Assembly: GCF_014075995.1 (NCBI RefSeq) | Contig: NZ_CP055153.1 | Location: 6,572,001-6,636,000, forward strand | Reading direction: 5' to 3' | Length of the DNA: 64,000 nucleotides | Source of the DNA: Adhaeribacter radiodurans | Lineage (GTDB): Bacteria; Bacteroidota; Bacteroidia; Cytophagales; Hymenobacteraceae | The notes under the pieces: generated by a model | Told to the model about the DNA's origin: nothing | Seen by the model: only the letters and a program-made list of their open reading frames with translations | Databases searched by the model: none | Part shown: positions 15,894-25,668 of the stretch, in pieces | How the letters are laid out: each line of letters opens with the position of its first letter | How positions within the stretch are numbered: position 1 is the first letter of the stretch | Program-made: the position numbers and the translations under genes

Positions 15894-18047
15894 ATGGCAG
15901 AATTGATCCATCCGGAAGAAAAAATAGAAATAAAAACAACGGTTACTAAACCGATTACCAAGATTGCCTTAATTGGAAATCCCAACTCCGGAAAATCATC
16001 GTTATTTAATCAGTTAACTGGTTTAAATCAGAAAGTTGGTAATTTCCCCGGTGTAACCGTTGATAAAAAAACGGGTATTTGTCACCTTAATTCGCATCAA
16101 AAAGCCCGCATTATTGATTTACCGGGTACTTATAGCCTTTATCCAAAATCGCTCGACGAGAAGGTAATTATTGATTTGCTTTACAACCAGCAATCGGACC
16201 TTTACCCAGACTTGGTTATAGTTACCGCTGACGCGTCTAATTTAAAGCGCAATTTGTTGTTGTTTACGCAACTCATAGATTTACAAATTCCGGCGGTTTT
16301 AGCGCTGAATATGATGGATGTTGCCGAAAAAGACGGCATCAAAATCAATATGGAGCAATTGCAGCAGGATTTTGGCGTACCTGTTATTCCGGTTAATGCC
16401 CGCACGGGTAGCGGAATTGCAGCCTTAAAAATTGTTATTTCGCAGCAGTTACCAGTACCAAACCGTACTTTTTATCAGATTCCAGCAGATTTTTCCGGGT
16501 TAATAAAACAAATTAGGCAATATTTTGATTTACAGACCGATTACCTGGCCTGGCATTATGCCCACCAGTATAAAAATTTAACTTTTTTATCGGAAACAGA
16601 TAAAAACTTTCTGTCGGATTTGCTGGAGCCATACCAATTCAGTTCCAATTCTTTGCAAGCCAGCGAAACCATTAATCGCTATACCCTTATCAACGAGTTG
16701 CTGCTCGACTCGGTACGCGTCGAAAAAGCCGATACCAACGAGAAGTTCAGTAACCGCCTGGACCAGGTTTTAACCCATAAAGTTTGGGGATATTTAATCT
16801 TTTTCGGGGTGTTGTTTATGATGTTTCAGGCTATTTTTGCCTGGGCCACTTATCCCATGGACTTGATTGACGAAGGAATAACGGCCATCAATAATTTTAT
16901 TCAGGCCCGCTTTGATGGCCCTCTTATTAATTTGCTCACCGAAGGGGTAATTGCTGGTTTGGGCGGGATCTTAATTTTTATTCCGCAAATAGCTCTCTTA
17001 TTTGCTTTTATTGCCATTCTGGAAGAAACCGGCTATATGGCCCGGGTTACTTTTATGATGGATAAAATTATGCGAAAGTTTGGGCTAAACGGAAAAAGCA
17101 TTGTACCGCTTATTTCGGGGGTAGCGTGCGCTGTGCCGGCAGTAATGGCCGCCCGCAACATCGATAATTGGAAAGATCGCATGATCACCATTTTTGTTAC
17201 TCCGCTCATGAGCTGCTCCGCCCGCATTCCGGTGTATACCGTTTTAATTGCGCTGGTGGTGCCCGAAAAATATTACCTGGGCTTTTTGAATTTACAAGGT
17301 ATTGTGCTGATGGGCTTGTACTTGCTGGGTTTTACGGCGGCCGTTTTATCGGCGTGGGTAATGAAATTAATTTTAAAAGCCCGCGAACGCAGTTACTTTA
17401 TAATGGAGTTTCCGGTGTATAAAATGCCCCGCTGGAAAAACGTTGGCCTGACGATTATTGAAAAAGTAAAAGCTTTTGTATTTGAAGCAGGTAAAGTAAT
17501 TATTGCCATTTCTATCATTCTGTGGGTATTGGCGTCTTATGGTCCTGGTAACCGCATGGCACAGGCCGAACAAACCGTGCAGCAACAGGCACAGCAAAAT
17601 AACTGGACACCCGAAGAAACCAGTCTGCATCTTTCTACGCAAAAGCTGGAAGCTTCTTATGCTGGTTTATTTGGTCGCGCCATTGAGCCAGTAATTAGGC
17701 CGCTCGGGTTTGACTGGAAAATTGGTATTGCCCTGCTGACTTCTTTTGCCGCCCGCGAAGTTTTTGTGGGTACCATCTCTACCATTTACAGCGTAGGCGA
17801 CGAAGAAAATATTAAAACCATAAAAGAAAAGCTGCTCTCCGAGAAAGACGAGCACGGCCAAGCTTTCTTTACCCCAGCCCGGGCATTCTCTTTACTTATT
17901 TTTTACGTTTTCGCTATGCAGTGCATGAGTACCTTAGCCGTAGTATACCGCGAAACAAAATCGTGGAAATGGCCGGTTATGCAGCTAATTTACATGAGCG
18001 GCCTGGCTTACGTTTGTTCGTTGATCGTGTATCAGATTTTTAAGTAA
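15894..18047 (+). CDS. feoB: FeoB, ferrous iron transporter with GTPase domain
   Basis: The 717-residue protein has an N-terminal G domain with G1 GNPNSGKSS (28-36), switch I NFPGVTVDKKTG, G3 DLPGTYSL (from 75) and G4 NMMD (139-142). A linker follows, then the FeoB membrane core with the two Gate regions, including the conserved LLISGVACAVPAVMAAR-like and GPVIRPLGFDWKIG-like segments. It imports Fe2+ across the inner membrane. It sits 8 nt after feoA and is closed by a terminator. The length matches FeoB, and no truncation is seen. Confidence 0.96.
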   Translation: MAELIHPEEKIEIKTTVTKPITKIALIGNPNSGKSSLFNQLTGLNQKVGNFPGVTVDKKTGICHLNSHQKARIIDLPGTYSLYPKSLDEKVIIDLLYNQQSDLYPDLVIVTADASNLKRNLLLFTQLIDLQIPAVLALNMMDVAEKDGIKINMEQLQQDFGVPVIPVNARTGSGIAALKIVISQQLPVPNRTFYQIPADFSGLIKQIRQYFDLQTDYLAWHYAHQYKNLTFLSETDKNFLSDLLEPYQFSSNSLQASETINRYTLINELLLDSVRVEKADTNEKFSNRLDQVLTHKVWGYLIFFGVLFMMFQAIFAWATYPMDLIDEGITAINNFIQARFDGPLINLLTEGVIAGLGGILIFIPQIALLFAFIAILEETGYMARVTFMMDKIMRKFGLNGKSIVPLISGVACAVPAVMAARNIDNWKDRMITIFVTPLMSCSARIPVYTVLIALVVPEKYYLGFLNLQGIVLMGLYLLGFTAAVLSAWVMKLILKARERSYFIMEFPVYKMPRWKNVGLTIIEKVKAFVFEAGKVIIAISIILWVLASYGPGNRMAQAEQTVQQQAQQNNWTPEETSLHLSTQKLEASYAGLFGRAIEPVIRPLGFDWKIGIALLTSFAAREVFVGTISTIYSVGDEENIKTIKEKLLSEKDEHGQAFFTPARAFSLLIFYVFAMQCMSTLAVVYRETKSWKWPVMQLIYMSGLAYVCSLIVYQIFK

Positions 18048-18087
18048 TTGGCTCAATTTTTTATATAACTTCAAATTTAAATCTAAC

Positions 18088-18120
18088 AAAAAAGCCTTCT
18101 GTTTGTCAGAAGGCTTTTTT
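18088..18120. terminator. Bidirectional intrinsic terminator after feoB
   Basis: Perfect 14-bp stems (18088-18101, 18107-18120) with a 5-nt loop and flanking A/T runs lie between convergent feoB and the heme-binding protein gene. Confidence 0.85.
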
Positions 18121-18142
18121 GCGTTAAAACCATTTATCCGGT

Positions 18143-21100
18143 TTAATTAGAAGCCGATGCTTTCTTTAATGTAGTCAGGTATTCTACTAAATTTACTAAT
18201 TCCTGCTCGCTCATGGTTTGTTGCAGATTAGATGGCATCAGGGAAGTTTCCATTTGCTTTTTGGACACAACATCGGCTAAGGCATAGCTGGTAACCGAAC
18301 CACCGGGTTGACGCAGATCTAATTTATCTTCGGTTTGGCTGGCAATAATACCTGTTACCTGGTTACCATCCTTTAATTTAAGCTGATAGCCTTCGTAGCC
18401 AAAACTAATACCGGCATCGGGATGCAGAATGGATTTATACAAGGCTACTTTGGGGAGTTTATTACCGATTTCGGAAAGCTCCGGACCAAAAGGAGTACCT
18501 TCGCCATTTACTTTGTGGCAAGCTACGCACGATTGCGAGAATACCGCTTTACCATTTACCGGATCACCGGTTAAGGTGGCTAACTGCTCAATAGGAGGGA
18601 GAGGCTTGCCTTCGCGGGATGGGGTTTTCAGGTATTGAGCTGCTTCTTCACGGATGTTCTGGCGGTAAGAATTTAATAAAACGCTACCGGCAACCTGCTG
18701 CATTTCGGGGTTTAATTTGTTGTTTTTAACAATATTTAGCAAACGGGCTTCTCCCGAACCACCCCGGCCAATTTTCTTTAAAGCTAATTTACGAACCTCC
18801 ATACTGCGGTTGCCATTTAAGGCTACGTCTTCCAGCAGTTCCTGCGCTTTTTTATCTTCGTAGCGGCCCATGGCGGTTATCAGGGCCAGTGCCGGTTCCT
18901 CTTTGCTGTTTAATACTTTCATAATCTGGTCCGGACCAGTTTTTAACAGGATTTTGGAAGCTTCTACACCTATTTCCGATTCAGGTTGCGTGGTAGCCAA
19001 ACGTACTAATTCAGCATTCTGGTCTTTTAATTCAAAGCGTTTTACTAATTGCACAAATTGATTTTTACCTTTTGCATAATCCAGCCCGCGGCGTAAAGCA
19101 CTTTGCACTTTGGAATCGGACCCATATTTTTGGGCATCGATGTGATTTAAGGCTAAAGAAATTATCTGGCCTTGTTGCGGATTATTACTGTTTAATAAAC
19201 CAATGAGTATTTGTTGCTTGGCATCATCTTCGGGGTAAAAATCGAAAGCCCGGAAGTAACGGGGCCGCTCTTTTTCAGAAACTGTTGCCTGGGTAATAAG
19301 AGTAGGCAGCATTTTTAAAGCTTCCGGAGTGCGGGCTCGCCAGATAATATCACGATTTGCTTTATTCGTTACATCGCGGTTACCTTGTTTTTGCCAAGCG
19401 GTAAAGAAAGTATCCCATTGTAAATCAGCGCCAATCCCTAAGGCTTCCAGGTACCAGCGGTCCTGACCATCGTATTGGTTGGCCAGCGTTGTCCAGATTT
19501 GAGCTGCTTCCGGTGATTTGTTAAAACGTAAATTTACAGCTACTTCCCGACGTACCTGCGGTGAGGCGTCTTTGGCTAGTTTTGCCAGAATGGGGTTCAC
19601 ATCCATTTTAGTCTGCAAGGCGGCGCGTAAACCAGCCATCCGGATATTGGCATCGGCATCATTAACCGCGGCATCAATGTACTTTTTGCCTTTTTTATCT
19701 AGTTTGCTTAAAAGCCATAAGGCCCTTGCCCGGAAACGAGGATTGTTATCGGACTTAAACATTTTAGCCAATACTTTCTCTGACTTCTTGCCCCAGCCTA
19801 GCAGTTTTTCATAAGCCAGGTAACGAGTAGCCAGGTTCGGACTTTTTAAGGCTACGGCAGCACCAGCCGGAGTAGATAAATCCAGTTTAGGAACACTGTA
19901 AGCTGAACCGGGAGGCGCTATCCGGAAGATGCGGCCTTTCGCTAAATCACCTACTTGGTGGCCACCTACTCCTGGATCGTACCAATCGGCCACAAAAAGC
20001 GAACCGTCCGGCGCAATGGTTACATCAGAAGGCCGGAACCACTTGTCTTCTTTAGTTTTCAGAATATTTACTATTTCGGCTTTATAACCAGCGCCGTCGT
20101 TTTGTACTGGGTAGGCTCGTACTACATTGGGACCCGCATCAGAATGAATCATCTGGCCCTGGAAGGTAGCCGGAAGTAAATTGCCTTCGTACACAACCAT
20201 ACCCGTAGGTGAACCCGCACCGGTTTGCAGTAAGTTAGGTACTACCCCGGGGTCGTTTAAATGCCAGTGGCGAAGCGGTATTTCTTCCTCCATGTTGGTG
20301 CGCGGCGATTGCCAGCTGGCTCCGGTCATCTGGTCCCGGAAACCATAGTTCCCGTAAGGCATTACGTAGTTAATCCGGACGCCCCGGTTGCCATCATCGT
20401 CGTTATCCGATTGCCACAAGGTGCCATACGAATCAACAGCGATTTCGTAATTATTCCTAAAGTTATTGGCCAGCACTTCAATATTAGAGCCATCCATGTC
20501 GCAGCGGAAAGCCATGCCTTGCCGGTAGGGTTTGCCATTGTCGGCAATTTCGTTGCCTTCCCGGTCGACTAATGGCTTGCCGTCTTTATCTTTAATTTGC
20601 TTGCCTTCGTTGCCAAAGTTAAAGTACAGTTTACCATCGGGGCCAAAGGTAAAAGCGTGTACGGCGTGGTCGTGCTGCTCACCTCCTAAACCGGTAAACA
20701 AAAGTTCTTTTTTATCGGCCTTATCATCGCCGTCGGTATCGGTTAAAATAAATACGTTGGGTGAGACCGAAACAATAGCTTTATTCCCCAGCACCGCTAT
20801 ACCCAAAGCGGCATTTACATCATTGCCTTGATAGAATACTTTTTCTTTATCGGCTTTCCCGTCGCCATCGGTATCTTCTAAAATTAAAATACGGTCGCCT
20901 TCGTCCTGGCCTTTGTTGTTGGGGTTAAGTTTGGGGCGGTAATTTACGCCTTCGCAAACCCATATTCTGCCTTTAGCATCGATATCCATATTGGTGGGGT
21001 TGCGGAGCGAAGGTTCGGTGGCAAATGTTTTTACCTCCAGACCACTGGCTACCTCAAAACCAGAAGTAAGATCATCGTCGGCAGGCCGGATCCTGTAAAT

Positions 21101-21235
21101 ATTTGTGCTGAAGGCGGCACTCAGGCAAACCAAGCCACCTAAAAGTAAGCGTCCGTTGGTTTTCGTCAATGAACGCCAATTTCTGTTTTGAGGCATTTTT
21201 TCCGGTTTGGCAGGAGAGCCTTTCTTATTATTCAT
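18143..21235 (-). CDS. Secreted PVC-type heme-binding dehydrogenase with HEAT repeats and cytochrome c domain
   Basis: This protein of about 1030 residues has an N-terminal signal/anchor helix (GRLLLGGLVCLSAAF). A beta-propeller resembling PVC-type, sugar-dehydrogenase-like domains follows (about 60-430). It carries acidic, calcium-binding-like loops with DTDGDGKADK and DTDGDDKADK. A HEAT-repeat solenoid comes next (about 440-850), then a C-terminal cytochrome c domain with CVACH (near 905) and a likely distal Met ligand in LMPSNL. Such proteins oxidise sugars or other substrates in the periplasm and pass electrons to a cytochrome. The ATG at 21235 replaces an upstream TTG. Transcribed with the downstream TIM-barrel gene region; the substrate is unknown. 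Confidence 0.85.
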   Translation of the reverse strand: MNNKKGSPAKPEKMPQNRNWRSLTKTNGRLLLGGLVCLSAAFSTNIYRIRPADDDLTSGFEVASGLEVKTFATEPSLRNPTNMDIDAKGRIWVCEGVNYRPKLNPNNKGQDEGDRILILEDTDGDGKADKEKVFYQGNDVNAALGIAVLGNKAIVSVSPNVFILTDTDGDDKADKKELLFTGLGGEQHDHAVHAFTFGPDGKLYFNFGNEGKQIKDKDGKPLVDREGNEIADNGKPYRQGMAFRCDMDGSNIEVLANNFRNNYEIAVDSYGTLWQSDNDDDGNRGVRINYVMPYGNYGFRDQMTGASWQSPRTNMEEEIPLRHWHLNDPGVVPNLLQTGAGSPTGMVVYEGNLLPATFQGQMIHSDAGPNVVRAYPVQNDGAGYKAEIVNILKTKEDKWFRPSDVTIAPDGSLFVADWYDPGVGGHQVGDLAKGRIFRIAPPGSAYSVPKLDLSTPAGAAVALKSPNLATRYLAYEKLLGWGKKSEKVLAKMFKSDNNPRFRARALWLLSKLDKKGKKYIDAAVNDADANIRMAGLRAALQTKMDVNPILAKLAKDASPQVRREVAVNLRFNKSPEAAQIWTTLANQYDGQDRWYLEALGIGADLQWDTFFTAWQKQGNRDVTNKANRDIIWRARTPEALKMLPTLITQATVSEKERPRYFRAFDFYPEDDAKQQILIGLLNSNNPQQGQIISLALNHIDAQKYGSDSKVQSALRRGLDYAKGKNQFVQLVKRFELKDQNAELVRLATTQPESEIGVEASKILLKTGPDQIMKVLNSKEEPALALITAMGRYEDKKAQELLEDVALNGNRSMEVRKLALKKIGRGGSGEARLLNIVKNNKLNPEMQQVAGSVLLNSYRQNIREEAAQYLKTPSREGKPLPPIEQLATLTGDPVNGKAVFSQSCVACHKVNGEGTPFGPELSEIGNKLPKVALYKSILHPDAGISFGYEGYQLKLKDGNQVTGIIASQTEDKLDLRQPGGSVTSYALADVVSKKQMETSLMPSNLQQTMSEQELVNLVEYLTTLKKASASN

Positions 21236-21355
21236 AGGCAATAAGTATTTAATAAGTGGTAATAACTTCCAGATTTATTAAAATTACCTTTCAGCTATTC
21301 AGGCAGCTTTAATAAACTTATTTTGCTTGGTATTTAGTAAATTTTAAATACGAAA

Positions 21356-22288
21356 CTAGGCTATACTAAAATCATCGGAAGCAACGTAGGCATTAATTAA
21401 AGCTTTTTCGCCTTCTTTGCCCGGTTGGGAGTTTCCGTGTTCCATGCCCATTACTCCTTTATAGCCTTTCTTGTAAATGTGTTCAAATACCTTCTTGTAG
21501 TTAATTTCGCCGGTAGTAGGTTCTTTCCGGCCGGGCTCGTCGCCAATTTGGATGTAGGCAATTTCATCCCAGCACTGGTCCATATTATAAATAAGCCGGC
21601 CTTCGTTTTTCTGCATGTGGTAAATGTCGTACAATATTTTGCAGGAAGGGCTGTTTACTCCTTTACAAATCATGTAAGTTTGATCGGAGTAGCGTAAAAA
21701 CAAATTAGGCGTATCGCTGAGTGGTTCCAGTACCATTACTAAATTGTTTGGCTCCAGAATTTCAGCGCCGCGTCGCAATGCTTCAATAACATTACCCGTT
21801 TGAATGCCGATGGGAATATCCCGGTGGAAATCGCCGGGCACTACCGTCATCCACTTCGCATTTACGCGCTTCGCCGTTTCTACTGCTTTTTTGCAGCCAT
21901 TCAAGAAAACATCAACGTACTCCTTTTTTCCAGCGGCTAAAGTATTTTGACCATTACCGCCTTTATCTACCACAAAAACACCCATGGTCATGCCCAACTT
22001 AGTTATGGTTTCGCCAATTTTGGTTTGCTCAGCAGTCGGGCGACCCATCATGCCGTTATCTTCCAAGGCCATAAAGCCATTATCAGCCATAAATTTAAGT
22101 TGATCTACCACGTCGTCGCCCGAACTATTTTTGAACATGCCAAAATGAGGGGCATAATTCAATTTAAATTTACGTTTGGGAGCAGCAATCAAAGGCGAAG
22201 CCAAAGTTTCGGGGGTAAGAGCAGCTGACCCTAATGCTACCGCCGCACTGGCAGCTAAGCCTTTTTGAAAGAAATTTCTACGGTTCAT
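21356..22288 (-). CDS. Tat-exported hydroxypyruvate isomerase-like TIM-barrel protein
   Basis: This 310-residue protein has a twin-arginine signal (MNRRNFFQKGLAASAAVALG), then a xylose-isomerase-like TIM barrel of the hydroxypyruvate isomerase/sugar epimerase type. Metal-ligand-like acids and His appear in LVMVLEPLSDTPN, LYDIYHMQKNEG and VMGMEHGNSQPG. Export through Tat means it folds with a metal in the cytoplasm and works in the periplasm. It lies 121 nt upstream of the heme-binding dehydrogenase on the same strand and may form an operon with it. The exact sugar is unknown; isomerase or epimerase of a keto-sugar is plausible. Confidence 0.85.
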   Translation of the reverse strand: MNRRNFFQKGLAASAAVALGSAALTPETLASPLIAAPKRKFKLNYAPHFGMFKNSSGDDVVDQLKFMADNGFMALEDNGMMGRPTAEQTKIGETITKLGMTMGVFVVDKGGNGQNTLAAGKKEYVDVFLNGCKKAVETAKRVNAKWMTVVPGDFHRDIPIGIQTGNVIEALRRGAEILEPNNLVMVLEPLSDTPNLFLRYSDQTYMICKGVNSPSCKILYDIYHMQKNEGRLIYNMDQCWDEIAYIQIGDEPGRKEPTTGEINYKKVFEHIYKKGYKGVMGMEHGNSQPGKEGEKALINAYVASDDFSIA

Positions 22289-22712
22289 GAGTTTAAGGTA
22301 TGTATAAGATATTCTTTAATGGAAGATGCAGTATTTAAATATAAAAGGATGAAGCTAGGCGTTAAATTTAAATTATTTAAAATAGAATAACCACTGAGCG
22401 GTATATTTTACAATATGTTTAACAAAGAATGTATTTTGTTAAGGATAGTACAGTTAATGTGCTTGTTTATTGTTGATTGCACAATAAGAAACAGGCTGCT
22501 GAAAAAATACCGAAGGAAATTTGTAATTTCTTTTCTGGTACAAAGTCCATTAATAATAGAAAATATCCGTAGTAACTATTATTTTTGGAAGGTAGGGAAG
22601 AATAAATTTAAAATCTTACCAGTTACTTAAATAGTGAAGTTTTGCCTTACAGGCAACAAAAAATTATTTAATATTAACCCAGTTTAAATTAGATAAACGC
22701 TTACTGTAAACA
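22289..22712. other. Divergent promoter region, no credible gene
   Basis: This 424-nt AT-rich gap lies between the divergent Tat-exported isomerase-like gene and the Gfo/Idh oxidoreductase gene. A 71-codon ORF in it (22415-22630) has an unnatural, AT-driven composition and is not taken as a gene. No clear operator was found. Confidence 0.45.
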
Positions 22713-23870
22713 ATGAACAGAAAACTAAGAATGGGCATGATTGGCGGCGGAAAAGACGCCTTTATTGGTGGGGTACACCGCATGGCTGCCGCTCTGGATG
22801 GTGAAATTGAGTTAGTTTGCGGCGCTTTCAGCAGCAACCCGGAAAAATCAAGAGCTTCTGGGGAAGCTTTGCGGCTGCCAACCGAGCGGGTGTACGCTAA
22901 TTTTGAGGAGATGATCCAAAAAGAAAAAGAGCTGCCCGAAGGCGAACGCATGGATTTTGTTTCAATTGTAACCCCAAACCACATGCACTTTCCGCCCGCG
23001 AAAATGGCTCTGGAAAACGGTTTTCACGTGGTGTGCGATAAGCCCGTTACTTTAAATTTGCAAGAGGCTTTAGATTTAAGAGAAGTTATTAACCAAACAG
23101 GTTTGCTGTTCTGTCTGACGCATAACTACACTGGTTATCCTATGGTGAAAGAAGCCCGAGCTATGGTACAAAGCGGTAAACTGGGTAAAATCCGGAAGGT
23201 AATTGTAGAGTATCCGCAGGGCTGGCTGGCACAATTACTGGAAGCAACCGGCAACAAACAAGCCGATTGGCGCACTGACCCCGCCCGTTCCGGAGCAGCC
23301 GGTTGTATGGGCGACATTGGTACGCACGCCGAAAATCTGGCAGAATACATAACCGGATTAAAAATTACGGAGTTATGCGCCGACCTGACCACTTTTGTAG
23401 AAGGCCGCAAACTGGAAGACGACGGTAATGTGCTGCTGCGGTTCGATAATGGCGCTAAAGGCGTATTGCACGCCAGCCAGATTGCTAACGGCGAAGAAAA
23501 TGATTTAAACATTAGGGTTTACGGAGAGTTTGGTGGTTTGCAGTGGTGGCAGATGGATCCGAATACGCTTATCTATAAAACCAACGAAGAAGGCGCACGT
23601 CGCCTGCGTCCGGGAGTAGGGCAACAATCCGAAGCAACCAAGGCGCATATCCGGGTACCGGCCGGTCACCCGGAAGCATTTCTGGAAGCATTTGCTAATT
23701 TATACCGCAATTTTGCTATTACCCTGCGTGCGCGCATGAACGGCGAAGAACCCAATCCAATTTACACCGACTTTCCGGGCATTGAAGCAGGTATTCGCGG
23801 ATTAGCTTTTATTGATACCTGCATCGCCTCCGCTCACTCCGACCAGAAATGGACGAAGTTTGTGATTTAG
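22713..23870 (+). CDS. Gfo/Idh/MocA family oxidoreductase
   Basis: This 385-residue NAD(P)-dependent oxidoreductase has an N-terminal Rossmann fold with [16 protein letters not shown] (dinucleotide-binding loop), the conserved CDKPVTLN (the EKP-type catalytic Lys) and the downstream [13 protein letters not shown] segment whose His is the usual proton acceptor. These enzymes oxidise or reduce cyclic sugars at C1 to C4, including 3-keto-sugar formation. It is cytoplasmic (no signal) and lies divergently to the Tat-exported isomerase-like gene, in a region of sugar-oxidation genes, so a step on keto-sugars is likely. The exact substrate is not predictable. Confidence 0.9.
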   Translation: MNRKLRMGMIGGGKDAFIGGVHRMAAALDGEIELVCGAFSSNPEKSRASGEALRLPTERVYANFEEMIQKEKELPEGERMDFVSIVTPNHMHFPPAKMALENGFHVVCDKPVTLNLQEALDLREVINQTGLLFCLTHNYTGYPMVKEARAMVQSGKLGKIRKVIVEYPQGWLAQLLEATGNKQADWRTDPARSGAAGCMGDIGTHAENLAEYITGLKITELCADLTTFVEGRKLEDDGNVLLRFDNGAKGVLHASQIANGEENDLNIRVYGEFGGLQWWQMDPNTLIYKTNEEGARRLRPGVGQQSEATKAHIRVPAGHPEAFLEAFANLYRNFAITLRARMNGEEPNPIYTDFPGIEAGIRGLAFIDTCIASAHSDQKWTKFVI

Positions 23871-23874
23871 GTTA

Positions 23875-23905
23875 TAGTCCATAGTCGACGGTCCACAGTC
23901 CACAG
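23875..23905 (-). repeat. GGACTAT-type intergenic repeat (left inverted copy)
   Basis: This 31-bp arm is an inverted copy of 24029-24059, with three mismatches. Together they flank about 120 bp before the four-helix-bundle gene. The core reads TGGACTGTGGACC on the minus strand. Confidence 0.7.
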
Positions 23906-24028
23906 AAAAATTAATTGTAAGTGATATAGTTTTTAGGATAACTTAATAATTTATTAAAAACTAGTTTTAAAGTTTATCAAAGCCTATTAAATGCTGATTA
24001 TGATATCTTTAACTAAATAGTAAACCTT

Positions 24029-24059
24029 CTGTGGACTGTGGACCATCGACTATCTACTA
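24029..24059 (+). repeat. GGACTAT-type intergenic repeat (right inverted copy)
   Basis: This is the partner of 23875-23905 and ends 4 nt before the four-helix-bundle start codon. It contains TGGACTGTGGACCATCGAC and belongs to the same family as 24509-24592 and 62588-62739. Confidence 0.7.
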
Positions 24060-24063
24060 AATT

Positions 24064-24420
24064 ATGTCTTTTAAGTTTGAGGAGTTAAAAGTTTGGCAGC
24101 GTGCACTTGATTTTTCAGTAAAAATTCATGAGCTAACTTTATATTTTCCGAAAGATGAGTTGTATGTTCTTACTAGTCAGATAAAGCGAGCTGCCGATTC
24201 AATTGTATTGAACATTGCGGAAGGTTCTACCGGACAAACAAACCCTGAGTTTAATAAATTTTTAAGTTATGCTTTGCGATCCGGAATTGAAGTAGTAGCA
24301 TGTTTGCATATCGCAAAAAAGCGAAACTTGATTGCTGATGCAAACTTTACTGTTTTATATTCTGAATTAGAAATAATCATAAAAATGATTCAAGCCTTAC
24401 GTAAAACAATTAATAGTTAG
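24064..24420 (+). CDS. Four-helix bundle protein (23S rRNA intervening-sequence/S23 type)
   Basis: This 118-residue all-helical protein has the family opening FEELKVWQRALDFSVKIHEL and the middle segment QIKRAADSIVLNIAEGS. The family is known from rRNA intervening sequences and, as Avd, from diversity-generating retroelements; most members have no known function. It starts 4 nt after one repeat arm, and further repeats of the same type follow it (from 24421 and at 24509-24592). No reverse transcriptase or template repeat is nearby, so a diversity-generating retroelement is not supported. It may be cargo of, or bind, the repeat element. Confidence 0.87.
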   Translation: MSFKFEELKVWQRALDFSVKIHELTLYFPKDELYVLTSQIKRAADSIVLNIAEGSTGQTNPEFNKFLSYALRSGIEVVACLHIAKKRNLIADANFTVLYSELEIIIKMIQALRKTINS

Positions 24421-24596
24421 TAGACCACAGACAACAGGCCACGGCTTCTAAATTTGAACAAGAAAGCCGAAGACTGTGGTCGGTTGATTATCAAATAAAC
24501 TAACTTCTCCGTGGACTGTCGTCCATGGACTATCGACTAAATAAACTATTTTTAACCTTCCGTGGACTGTCGTCCATGGACTATCGACTAAAACAC
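24421..24596. repeat. GGACTAT-type repeat cluster, including a 33-bp direct repeat
   Basis: Two identical 33-bp copies (24509-24541 and 24560-24592) lie 51 nt apart, so they keep the same reading frame. Each contains GTGGACTGTCGTCCATGG followed by ACTATCGAC. An inverted GACCACAG/CTGTGGTC pair (24423-24430, 24474-24481) precedes them. The in-frame ATG in each copy produces a false N-terminal extension of the following gene. Confidence 0.8.
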
Positions 24597-25643
24597 ATGA
24601 AAGGACCCGGAATATTTTTAGCACAGTTCTTAGGCGACGAAGCCCCTTTTAATTCTTTTGAAAGTATTTGTAAATGGGCCGCTGGTTTAGGTTATAAAGG
24701 AGTGCAGATTCCGACCTGGGCCGGTAGCATTGTAGATTTAAAGCAATTAGCGGAAAGCAAAACTTACGCCGATGAATTTAAAGGCGTGGCGCAAGCCGCG
24801 GGAGTAGAAATTACCGAATTATCGACGCACTTACAAGGGCAATTAGTAGCGGTACACCCGGCTTACGATGCCATGTTCGATGGCTTTGCCCCGGCCGAAT
24901 ACCGGAACAATCCGAAAGCCCGTACTGAGTGGGCTGTGCAGCAGTTAAAATATGCCGCTAAAGCCAGTCAGAATTTAGGTTTAAATGCGCACGCTACTTT
25001 CTCAGGAGCGTTGCTATGGCATACGGTTTACCCTTGGCCACAGCGTCCTGCTGGTTTAGTAGAAACTGGTTTTAAAGAACTAGCAGATCGTTGGCTGCCT
25101 ATCTTAAATGCTTTCGACGAAGTAGGAGTAGATGTATGTTACGAAATTCACCCGGGCGAAGACTTGCACGATGGCGTGACTTTCGAACGCTTTTTAGCGG
25201 CCACTGGTAACCACAAGCGGGTAAATTTACTTTATGATCCGAGCCACTTTGTGCTCCAGCAATTAGATTACCTGCAATACATTGATATTTACCACGAGCA
25301 TATTAAAATGTTCCACGTAAAAGATGCCGAGTTTAACCCAACGGGCCGTTCCGGCGTTTATGGCGGCTATCAGGATTGGATTGACCGTCCGGGACGTTTC
25401 CGTTCATTAGGCGATGGCCAGGTAGACTTTATGGGCATATTTAGTAAATTAGCGCAGTACAACTACGAAGGCTGGGCGGTATTAGAGTGGGAGTGTGCCA
25501 TTAAACACCCCGAAGATGGAGCTGCCGAAGGAGCACCGTTTATTCAGCAGCACATGATCCGTCGTACGGAGCGGGCATTTGATGATTTTGCCGGCACTGG
25601 CTCCGACGAAGCTTATAACCGTAAGGTTCTGGGATTAGATTAA
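24597..25643 (+). CDS. Sugar phosphate isomerase/epimerase (xylose-isomerase-like TIM barrel)
   Basis: This is a 348-residue TIM-barrel protein of the AP endonuclease 2/xylose isomerase superfamily. Metal-site-like residues appear in VCYEIHPGEDLHDG, NLLYDPSHFVLQQ, IKMFHVKDAE and AVLEWECAI, the usual Glu-Asp-His-Glu series. No signal peptide is present, so it is cytoplasmic. The ATG at 24597 begins MKGPGIFLAQ and fits the family; an upstream in-frame ATG (24525) lies in repeat DNA and is rejected. It probably isomerises or epimerises a sugar made by the nearby oxidoreductases. Closed by a terminator. Confidence 0.86.
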   Translation: MKGPGIFLAQFLGDEAPFNSFESICKWAAGLGYKGVQIPTWAGSIVDLKQLAESKTYADEFKGVAQAAGVEITELSTHLQGQLVAVHPAYDAMFDGFAPAEYRNNPKARTEWAVQQLKYAAKASQNLGLNAHATFSGALLWHTVYPWPQRPAGLVETGFKELADRWLPILNAFDEVGVDVCYEIHPGEDLHDGVTFERFLAATGNHKRVNLLYDPSHFVLQQLDYLQYIDIYHEHIKMFHVKDAEFNPTGRSGVYGGYQDWIDRPGRFRSLGDGQVDFMGIFSKLAQYNYEGWAVLEWECAIKHPEDGAAEGAPFIQQHMIRRTERAFDDFAGTGSDEAYNRKVLGLD

Positions 25644-25668
25644 ATTGTTCCGACATACAGCATAAATC

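Noticed and set aside
22415-22630. 71-codon ORF between divergent genes
   Set aside because: It lies in AT-rich promoter DNA with no homology pattern, initiation signal or conserved segment that I can see.
24064-24420. Diversity-generating retroelement (Avd protein)
   Set aside because: The four-helix protein resembles Avd, but no reverse transcriptase, template repeat or variable target gene is nearby.
24509-24592. CRISPR array
   Set aside because: Only two repeat copies exist, with an 18-nt gap that is too short for a spacer and no cas genes; they are dispersed intergenic repeats.
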